From the NCBI GenBank assembly GCA_946055125.1, contig CAMGFF010000036.1:1-11668 (forward strand): 11,668 nt of DNA. Reading direction: 5' to 3'. Each line of letters opens with the position of its first letter. Position 1 is the first letter of the stretch. Origin of the DNA: an uncultured Prevotellaceae bacterium (GTDB taxonomy: Bacteria; Bacteroidota; Bacteroidia; Bacteroidales; Muribaculaceae). The notes below the pieces were generated by a model, which searched no databases, was not told the origin of the DNA, and worked only from the letters and a program-made list of their open reading frames with translations. Shown piece by piece: positions 7,149 through 11,668 of the stretch. The position numbers were made by a program, and so were the translations under genes.

Positions 7149-7211
7149 TATAGGTAAGGGGTAAGAGGTGATATAGATGTGGGGTAAGACGTAAGGGGTG
7201 ATACAGGTGAG
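7136..7211 (+). repeat. Heptanucleotide array RGGTAAG/RGGTGAT overlapping the recN stop codon
   Basis: Units visible: GGGTAAG 7136-7142, AGGTGAT 7143-7149 (containing the recN TGA at 7146-7148), AGGTAAG 7152-7158, GGGTAAG 7159-7165, AGGTGAT 7166-7172, GGGTAAG 7182-7188, a diverged ACGTAAG 7189-7195, GGGTGAT 7196-7202 and AGGTGAG 7205-7211. The register breaks repeatedly, but a longer unit, GGGTAAGAGGTGATATAG, recurs at 7136-7153 and 7159-7176, with a diverged copy ending near 7206. The copy is more decayed than the array at 3192-3291. It is followed by TGTGAAAGG (7213-7221) and a run of seven T's before rlmB. Confidence 0.88.
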
Positions 7212-7259
7212 GTGTGAAAGGGGAATTTGGGGTGGGACGTTTTTTTAATTGGAATGAAT

Positions 7260-8003
7260 ATGGAGAAAAATGACTATATTTTTGGAATAAGGGCAGTGAT
7301 TGAGGCTATTGAGGCCGGCCGGGAAATCGACAAGATTTTCGTGAAGAAGGACCTTAATGGTGATCTTGCCAATGAACTGCTGGCTCGTGTGAAGGAGCGT
7401 GGCTTAGTGTGCCACCGGGTGCCGGTGGAGAAAATCGACCGCATCACGCGCAAGAACCACCAGGGTGTGGTGGCGATGCTTGCTGCGGTGAGCTATTGCC
7501 GGCTCGATGACATTGTGCCGCAACTCTATGAGGACGGCAAGCTGCCTTTTATCGTGTTGCTCGATGGGGTGACCGACGTGCGCAACTTTGGAGCCATAGC
7601 CCGCACTTGTGAGTGCGCGGGGGTGGATGCGATAGTGATTCCCGAGCGTGGCAGCGTGAGCGTGAATGCCGATGCGGTGAAGACTTCGGCCGGAGCTCTT
7701 CACTATCTCACTGTGTGCCGCGAGAAGAATCTCACATCGGCGGTGAAGTTCCTGAAGAACACGGGCTATAAGGTGTATGGCGCGGCGGGCGATGGCGCAG
7801 TGTGCTACACTGAGCCCGACTACACTGAGCCTACCGCCATAGTGCTTGGCTCGGAGGACGAGGGAATAAGCCGCGATGTGCTGAGGCTTTGCGACAGGCT
7901 GGTGTCGATACCGGAGTTTGGAAATATCAAGTCGCTGAATGTGTCGGTGGCTGCGGGGGTGCTTATGTATGAGGTGGTAAGGCAGAGAAGATCTAATAGT
8001 TAG
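7260..8003 (+). CDS. rlmB: 23S rRNA (guanosine-2'-O)-methyltransferase, SpoU/TrmH family (RlmB-like)
   Basis: SpoU-class methyltransferase that uses S-adenosylmethionine to methylate a guanosine ribose; RlmB acts on G2251 in 23S rRNA (E. coli numbering). From the ATG at 7260 there are 247 residues: an N-terminal substrate-binding domain (about 1-75, with RKNHQGVVA), a linker, and the knotted catalytic domain with motif 1 NFGAIARTCE (109-118, catalytic Arg115), motif 2 LGSEDEG (196-202) and motif 3 SLNVSVAAG (225-233). The ATG at 7254, two codons earlier, is an alternative; the start MEKNDYIFG best fits relatives. The frame also opens at TTG 7227, but those residues would be repeat-tail sequence. 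The rRNA target is inferred from the family, and a related TrmH-type target cannot be excluded. The TAG stop lies inside the first unit of a different heptamer array. Confidence 0.9.
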   Translation: MEKNDYIFGIRAVIEAIEAGREIDKIFVKKDLNGDLANELLARVKERGLVCHRVPVEKIDRITRKNHQGVVAMLAAVSYCRLDDIVPQLYEDGKLPFIVLLDGVTDVRNFGAIARTCECAGVDAIVIPERGSVSVNADAVKTSAGALHYLTVCREKNLTSAVKFLKNTGYKVYGAAGDGAVCYTEPDYTEPTAIVLGSEDEGISRDVLRLCDRLVSIPEFGNIKSLNVSVAAGVLMYEVVRQRRSNS

Positions 8004-8032
8004 GAGTTAGGAGTTAGGAGTTAGGAGTGGGG
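7998..8032 (+). repeat. Tandem heptanucleotide array AGTTAGG, 4 units plus one degenerate
   Basis: Four perfect AGTTAGG units run from 7998 to 8025, followed by a degenerate AGTGGGG to 8032. The rlmB TAG stop at 8001-8003 lies inside the first unit. The unit sequence differs from the RGGTAAG family of the other spacers, but the length, the orientation and the placement across the stop codon are the same. Confidence 0.95.
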
Positions 8033-8110
8033 GGGGTTGGTGGGGAGTTTTTAGTTATTAGTGGGAGTTTTTTGGTGGGGGAGGTATTGGATGGGGTTTT
8101 TTGTGAATAA
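8026..8110 (+). other. Cytosine-free G/T-rich spacer with repeated G-tracts
   Basis: This continues the AGTTAGG array and contains no C; the whole C-free run is 7994-8110. It has G-runs of 8 (8029-8036), 4 (8042-8045), 3 (8063-8065), 5 (8077-8081) and 4 (8093-8096) separated by T-rich linkers, so the coding-strand DNA or RNA could fold into a long-loop G-quadruplex. No ORF and no classical terminator is visible, although a T6 run follows the last G-tract at 8097-8102. Confidence 0.7.
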
Positions 8111-8141
8111 CTAAAAGTTAAATGGTGGTTATGGGTGGCGG

Positions 8142-8164
8142 TTGCAAATAATTTAGTAATTTTG
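8142..8164 (+). promoter_or_regulatory. Promoter of nusB
   Basis: TAATTTTG at 8157-8164 matches the TAnnTTTG -7 element. No TTTG is found at the usual 19-21 base distance; TTGC at 8142-8145 is closer than normal. The sequence just after the element, ending in CGTAA, resembles the region after the promoter at 11205. The leader of about 30 bases before the nusB ATG is A-rich. Confidence 0.55.
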
Positions 8165-8199
8165 CAGACGTAAAACGAAAATTAAGAAAAAATAGAACA

Positions 8200-9150
8200 A
8201 TGATAAATCGCATTTTAATTAGAATCAAGGTGGTGCAGCTGCTCTACTCCTACATGACGTCGGGGCGCACACTTAGCGCGAAAGATGCCTGCAAGGAACT
8301 TGAGAAGAGCCTCGACATGGGCTATGAGTTGTATAACTACTTGCTGCTGCTCATGGTGGAGCTCACCGAGCTACATTCCGACCGCCTGGAGCAGGCTAAG
8401 GAGAAGTATCTGCCTACCGAGGAGGACTTGAACCCTAACACGAAGCTGGTGTATAATCTCTTTGTGAAGGCTTTGATGCAGGATCCCGACTTCCGTTCCT
8501 ACATTGAGGAGAAGGAGCACTCTAAGAGGAAGGAGCCTTTCACCTGGCGCAACGATGACATTTTCATGAAGCTGATGCTTGAGCGTGTGCTTCGCTCGGA
8601 GGAATATGCTCAGTATATCGACACTGAGGGCAATGACTTTGAGGAGGACTGTGTGTTCTGGCACTCGGTGATGAAGAATGTGATTCTGCCCGATGAGGAA
8701 CTGAGCGATGTGCTTGAGGCTAAGTCGGTGTTCTGGAACGATGACCTCTACACCGTGGGCTCGTTTGTGCTGAAGACGATAAAGAAATTTGAGGCACATG
8801 AGGAGAATCCCATAATGCCACAGTATCGCAATGATGATGACCGCGCCTTTGGCCCGGAGCTGTTTATGCAGGCTATTAATGAGCGTGAATACTGCAACTC
8901 TCTCATCAACCGCTATGTGAACACTGAGCACTGGGACGTGGATCGCATTGCGCTGATGGATCGCCTGATAATGACGGTGGCAATAAGCGAGGTGATTCAC
9001 TATCCTTCGATCCCCACGCGCGTGACGCTCAATGAATATATTGAGATAGCGAAATACTATAGCACGCCCCGAAGCGGACAGTATATCAACGGAATCCTTA
9101 ACTCAGCAGTGAACTATCTGCGTAGCTCGGGAAGAATCAATAAGGAGTAA
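8200..9150 (+). CDS. nusB: Transcription antitermination factor NusB, long Bacteroidota form
   Basis: NusB binds boxA RNA together with S10 (NusE) in antitermination complexes that keep RNA polymerase going through rRNA operons. The protein has 316 residues, about twice the 140 or so of E. coli NusB. The start MINRILIRIKVVQLLYSYM corresponds to the family's N-terminal helix, and the C-terminal half from about residue 245 holds the conserved helices: DRIALMDRLIM, then PTRVTLNEYIEIAKYYS and the end GQYINGILNSAVNYL. Between them lies a long, acidic, helix-rich insertion (about 40-240) common in Bacteroidota homologues. The ATG follows an A-rich leader. The TAA stop lies in the first unit of a heptamer array that fills most of the spacer to yajC. 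Its job in this clade has been little studied, as far as I know. Confidence 0.95.
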   Translation: MINRILIRIKVVQLLYSYMTSGRTLSAKDACKELEKSLDMGYELYNYLLLLMVELTELHSDRLEQAKEKYLPTEEDLNPNTKLVYNLFVKALMQDPDFRSYIEEKEHSKRKEPFTWRNDDIFMKLMLERVLRSEEYAQYIDTEGNDFEEDCVFWHSVMKNVILPDEELSDVLEAKSVFWNDDLYTVGSFVLKTIKKFEAHEENPIMPQYRNDDDRAFGPELFMQAINEREYCNSLINRYVNTEHWDVDRIALMDRLIMTVAISEVIHYPSIPTRVTLNEYIEIAKYYSTPRSGQYINGILNSAVNYLRSSGRINKE

Positions 9151-9179
9151 AAGGTAAGAGGTAAGAGGTAAGGAGTAAG
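9145..9179 (+). repeat. Heptanucleotide array AGGTAAG overlapping the nusB stop codon
   Basis: Five units: GAGTAAA 9145-9151, AGGTAAG three times (9152-9158, 9159-9165, 9166-9172) and GAGTAAG 9173-9179. The nusB TAA stop at 9148-9150 is part of the first unit. It belongs to the same family as the arrays at 3192 and 7136, and it ends 38 bases before the yajC ATG. The bases from 9139 to 9194 contain no C. Confidence 0.92.
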
Positions 9180-9217
9180 AATGATTTTTAAGTACAATCA
9201 AACAAGAATAAAGAATT

Positions 9218-9541
9218 ATGATTACAAACACAATTTTATTGCAACAGACACAGCAGGGTAGCGGCTGGGAGTCGCTGATTATGATCGTGGCTCTTATCGC
9301 TATTTTCTATTTCTTTATGATTCGTCCGCAGTCGAAGAAGCAGAAGGAGATTAAGAAGTTCCGCGAGGGGCTGCAGAAGGGTGACAAGGTGATTACAGCC
9401 GGTGGCATCTATGGCATCATCAAGGAAATCAAGGAAACAAGCTTCGTGATTGAGGTGACCGATAATGTGAAGATTCGCATCGACAAGAACTCGGTATATC
9501 CCTCGGCTGAGGATGCAGCTATGCAGCAGCAACAGAAGTAA
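9218..9541 (+). CDS. yajC: Preprotein translocase accessory subunit YajC
   Basis: Small inner-membrane partner of SecD-SecF that assists the SecYEG protein-export channel. The 107 residues show the standard layout: a short N-terminus, one membrane helix at about 19-35 (SLIMIVALIAIFYFFMI), the conserved RPQSKKQKE just after it, and a cytoplasmic domain with the GDKVITAGGIYGII motif near 55-70. It ends in a Gln-rich tail (QQQQK), which is common in the family. secD and secF are not in the window. The TAA stop is followed after 4 bases by another short heptamer array. It is probably in the nusB operon. Confidence 0.96.
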   Translation: MITNTILLQQTQQGSGWESLIMIVALIAIFYFFMIRPQSKKQKEIKKFREGLQKGDKVITAGGIYGIIKEIKETSFVIEVTDNVKIRIDKNSVYPSAEDAAMQQQQK

Positions 9542-9545
9542 GCTT

Positions 9546-9573
9546 AGGTAAGGGGTGAGAGATGAGGGGTAAA
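9546..9573 (+). repeat. Short degenerate heptanucleotide array between yajC and the ybbR-like gene
   Basis: Four units in register: AGGTAAG 9546-9552, GGGTGAG 9553-9559, AGATGAG 9560-9566 and GGGTAAA 9567-9573. It starts 4 bases after the yajC TAA and ends 22 bases before the ybbR-like ATG. It is the shortest and most diverged member of the family here. Confidence 0.75.
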
Positions 9574-9595
9574 TTGATTCTTGGTAATTGTAGCT

Positions 9596-10576
9596 ATGAT
9601 GGATAGTATATCGCTGAGAAGGAAGATAAGGACGCTGAGGGGCAGAATCGACTCGAAGTTATCGAAGTCGGTGCTGCTCTACTTGGCGTTTTTGTTTATT
9701 TCTTTTGTTTTCTGGCTTGTGCTGACGCTCAACAACTCGCTGCAACTGGAGCTGGCGATACCGCTGAAGCTGAAGTCGGTGAGCGACAGCACTACCATCA
9801 TAAGCGATTTGCCGCACGCAGTGAAAATATCGCTTAAGGACCGCGGTGTGGCGATGCTCAAGTATCAGCTGGGCAATCTTCCCACGCTACAAATCGACAT
9901 TAACGAGTATGGCGATGGCCAAGGGCTTGTGCGTGTACCGCAAGCCGACTTGCTGGGAGAGCTACGCAACCTCTTCGGTGCCGGCAGCACAATCACGGCT
10001 GTGAACCCCGACTCGCTGCGAGTGCTCTACACCAATCTTCCGCCCAAGCGCGTGCCGCTTGTGCTCGACCTCGATGTGCAGCCCAGCTTGCAGTCGGTTA
10101 TTAATGGTGCTGTGCTATGCAGCGCCGACTCAGTGCTGGTGTATGCCGACAAGAACACGCTGAGTGGACTCACCGAGGCCTACACCTACCATGTGGAGGA
10201 GCGCGACCTGACCGACACCCTTGTTCGCGAGGTGGCGGTGGCTCCGATAAAGGGAGCGAAGATAGTGCCAAAGAGCGTGAGGCTCACCATACCGGTGGAG
10301 CCGCTCATCTACAAGAGGCAACAGGTGCCGGTGGAGATTATCGACCAGCCTGTCAACGTCAATGTGCTCACTTTCCCGGCTATGGTTGAGGCGACGTTCC
10401 TGGTGCCTCAGAGTATGTATAGGAAAAAGATGGGGATAAAGGCTGCGGTATACTATAATGATGTGCTCGAGTCGGCCACAAGCCATGTGGCGGTGCGGGT
10501 GGCCGAGGTCCCGGCGGTGTGCAAGAGTGTTGGGCTGTCGGTGGATAGTGTGGAGTACATCATTGAGAAGAGGTGA
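9596..10576 (+). CDS. YbbR-like (CdaR-like) single-pass membrane protein
   Basis: 326 residues: a basic cytoplasmic N-terminus, one membrane helix at about 25-45 (SVLLYLAFLFISFVFWLVLTL), and a long beta-rich extracytoplasmic part that looks like repeated YbbR domains, with recurring short strands and Pro-Val segments (for example KSVSDSTTIISDLP, PPKRVPLVLDL and QQVPVEIID). In Firmicutes such proteins (CdaR) regulate the diadenylate cyclase CdaA next door; no cdaA gene is present in this window, so that role is not supported here. ATG 9596 and 9599 are adjacent; the frame also opens at TTG 9581, but those residues would precede the conserved start. It ends EKR with a TGA in sequence like the heptamer unit AGGTGAT. 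The coaE ATG is 16 bases downstream, so the two are probably co-transcribed. Confidence 0.82.
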   Translation: MMDSISLRRKIRTLRGRIDSKLSKSVLLYLAFLFISFVFWLVLTLNNSLQLELAIPLKLKSVSDSTTIISDLPHAVKISLKDRGVAMLKYQLGNLPTLQIDINEYGDGQGLVRVPQADLLGELRNLFGAGSTITAVNPDSLRVLYTNLPPKRVPLVLDLDVQPSLQSVINGAVLCSADSVLVYADKNTLSGLTEAYTYHVEERDLTDTLVREVAVAPIKGAKIVPKSVRLTIPVEPLIYKRQQVPVEIIDQPVNVNVLTFPAMVEATFLVPQSMYRKKMGIKAAVYYNDVLESATSHVAVRVAEVPAVCKSVGLSVDSVEYIIEKR

Positions 10577-10592
10577 TTTTGTTTTTGAGCCG

Positions 10593-11165
10593 ATGAAGAT
10601 AATAGCGATTACCGGAGGAATTGGGAGTGGGAAGAGTGTGGTCTCAACAGTGCTGAGGAAGTTGGGCTATGCCGTGTATGACTGCGACAGCCGTGCGAAG
10701 CGGCTTATGGCTGCGTCGGAGGAGATACGCCGTGAGCTTCGGGAGGCTTTTGGCGCGGCAGTGTTGACTGCCGATGGCGGGGCAATAGATTCGCGGGAGC
10801 TTTCCCGGCGAGTCTTTGGCAACGCTGAGGCTCTTGCGAGGCTCAATGGCATTGTGCACCCGCGTGTGAGGAGCGATGTGCGGCTGTGGGCTGAGGCTCA
10901 AGGTGAGCGTGGCGTGGTATTTGTGGAAACGGCGATACTGCACGAGAGCCGGCTCGATGAGATTGTTGACGACGAGTGGCAGGTGACTGCGCCGGTGCCG
11001 GTGCGCGTGGAGCGCGTGATGAGGCGCAATGGCCTAAGCGAGGCGCAGGTGCTGGCACGCATAGCGTCGCAGAGCCGCTACATCACAGCTAATCCCATAG
11101 TGAACGATGGCGTGGAGGCTGTGTTGCCGCAGATAATGAGCCGATTGAGCGACTTGGGGCAATAA
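10593..11165 (+). CDS. coaE: Dephospho-CoA kinase
   Basis: Catalyses the last step of coenzyme A synthesis, phosphorylating the 3'-hydroxyl of dephospho-CoA with ATP. The 190 residues are close to the usual length of about 200. Visible motifs are the P-loop GGIGSGKS at 8-15, YDCDSRAKRL near 30-40 (family DaD region), LNGIVHPRV, and VTAPVPVRVERVMRRNGLS followed by RIASQ. The family's PLLFE segment reads AILHE here. The frame is open upstream to 10458, but that part overlaps the ybbR-like gene and lies before the P-loop; ATG 10593 gives the standard MKIIAITGG start. There is no clear Shine-Dalgarno. It shares the pathway with coaBC at 3332-4537. Confidence 0.95.
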   Translation: MKIIAITGGIGSGKSVVSTVLRKLGYAVYDCDSRAKRLMAASEEIRRELREAFGAAVLTADGGAIDSRELSRRVFGNAEALARLNGIVHPRVRSDVRLWAEAQGERGVVFVETAILHESRLDEIVDDEWQVTAPVPVRVERVMRRNGLSEAQVLARIASQSRYITANPIVNDGVEAVLPQIMSRLSDLGQ

Positions 11166-11180
11166 TCGCAGTGCTGAATT

Positions 11181-11212
11181 TTTGGATAATGAGCAAATTT
11201 GTATTACTTTTG
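11181..11212 (+). promoter_or_regulatory. Promoter of the DUF5606 gene (Bacteroidales consensus)
   Basis: TTTG at 11181-11184 and TACTTTTG at 11205-11212 are separated by 20 bases, which matches the Bacteroidales -33/-7 pattern (TTTG, then TAnnTTTG). It begins 16 bases after the coaE stop. Transcription would start near 11219, giving an A-rich, C-containing leader of about 65 bases before the ATG at 11285. This is the best promoter in the window. Confidence 0.8.
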
Positions 11213-11284
11213 CAAGCGTAACTCCACACAAAGAATCAAGAAACAAAAAAATAAGAACAACAAAACGATTAAGACAACACGACT

Positions 11285-11668
11285 ATGTTGAAGAAAATTT
11301 TGTCAATTTCGGGTAAGCCCGGACTTTACCGACTCATCTCCTATGGTAATAAAATTATTGTGGTAGAAGGCCTTGCCGACAAGAAGCGTATGCCGGCCTA
11401 CTCCAACTACAAGATAATCTCTCTTGGCGATATTGCCATCTATACAAGCGGTGAGGAAGTGCCTCTTGGCAATGTGTTCGATACCATCTACAAGAAATAT
11501 GAGGGAAAGGCTCTCGACCCAGCCAACTATAAGACTGCCGAGCAGCTCCAGGAGTTTTTTGGCGACATTCTGCCCGAGTATGACCGTGAGCGTGTGTATA
11601 ACACCGACATTAAGAAGGTGATTCAGTGGTATAATATTCTGGTGAATGCCGGTGAGACTAATTTCCTT
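11285..11668 (+). CDS. DUF5606 family protein, 3'-truncated by the window edge
   Basis: A conserved Bacteroidota protein of unknown function. 128 codons are visible from the ATG and the frame is still open at the last base. The start MLKKILSISGKPGLYRLISY, then IIVVEGLADKKRMPAY and ISLGDIAIYT form a compact beta-rich N-terminal domain, followed by a helical part with QEFFGDILPEYD and DIKKVIQWYNILV. No signal peptide or membrane segment is seen, so it is probably cytosolic. It has its own strong promoter, and its codon choice and base composition look less G/T-biased than its neighbours', which would fit high expression (inference). The family assignment is from recognition of the sequence; no reaction or partner is known to me. 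Confidence 0.85.
   Translation, partial: MLKKILSISGKPGLYRLISYGNKIIVVEGLADKKRMPAYSNYKIISLGDIAIYTSGEEVPLGNVFDTIYKKYEGKALDPANYKTAEQLQEFFGDILPEYDRERVYNTDIKKVIQWYNILVNAGETNFL

Noticed and set aside
7998..8032. Telomere-like TTAGG repeat
   Set aside because: The unit is the heptamer AGTTAGG, only four copies, inside a bacterial operon; no replicon end is indicated.
8371..9000. Minus-strand ORF of 209 codons inside nusB
   Set aside because: It is fully antisense to a conserved gene, shows no recognisable domain, and results from codon bias on the coding strand.
10458..10592. Extended N-terminus for coaE (45 extra codons)
   Set aside because: It overlaps the end of the ybbR-like gene in another frame and precedes the standard MKIIAITGG kinase start.

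Overview
The window is an ordinary housekeeping stretch of a Bacteroidota genome, most likely order Bacteroidales. The evidence is the gene order (dnaN, exonuclease, coaBC, DUF4835/PorD-like, recN, rlmB, then nusB, yajC, ybbR-like, coaE, DUF5606), the long Bacteroidota-type NusB, the DUF5606 and DUF4835 families, A-rich leaders mostly lacking Shine-Dalgarno sequences, and promoters of the TAnnTTTG type. The coding regions are fairly GC-rich with many ATA isoleucine codons, which makes me lean to Muribaculaceae; that family-level placement is a guess.

Layout, all genes on the + strand: the 3' end of an M13 metallopeptidase (to 961); a 291-base spacer with a strong hairpin, a possible 32-residue hydrophobic peptide and the dnaN promoter; dnaN and a DEDDh exonuclease (1253-3188); coaBC, a PorD-like exported protein, recN and rlmB (3332-8003); a 196-base spacer with a promoter; nusB, yajC, a YbbR-like membrane protein and coaE (8200-11165); a clear promoter; and the start of a DUF5606 gene that runs off the window. 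The genes cover sliding clamp and proofreading or repair exonuclease, recombinational repair, two enzymes (three steps) of coenzyme A synthesis, rRNA methylation and antitermination, and protein export. No tRNA, rRNA, CRISPR array, insertion sequence, phage gene or defence system is visible.

The unusual content lies between the genes. Five spacers carry tandem heptanucleotide arrays, four of RGGTAAG type and one of AGTTAGG type, always in the direction of transcription. In three of them (after recN, rlmB and nusB) the stop codon of the upstream gene lies inside the first repeat unit; after the exonuclease and yajC it lies in a diverged unit just before the array, and the ybbR stop sits in a lone matching unit. 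The spacers are also almost free of cytosine on the coding strand: 161 bases with no C at 3180-3340, 117 at 7994-8110, 93 at 1101-1193, 60 at 7130-7189 and 56 at 9139-9194. I saw no GC hairpin followed by a T-tract between dnaN and coaE. The C-free arrays may keep genes joined in long transcripts (Rho needs C-rich RNA to load), but that is a hypothesis; replication slippage at gene ends is the simpler explanation.
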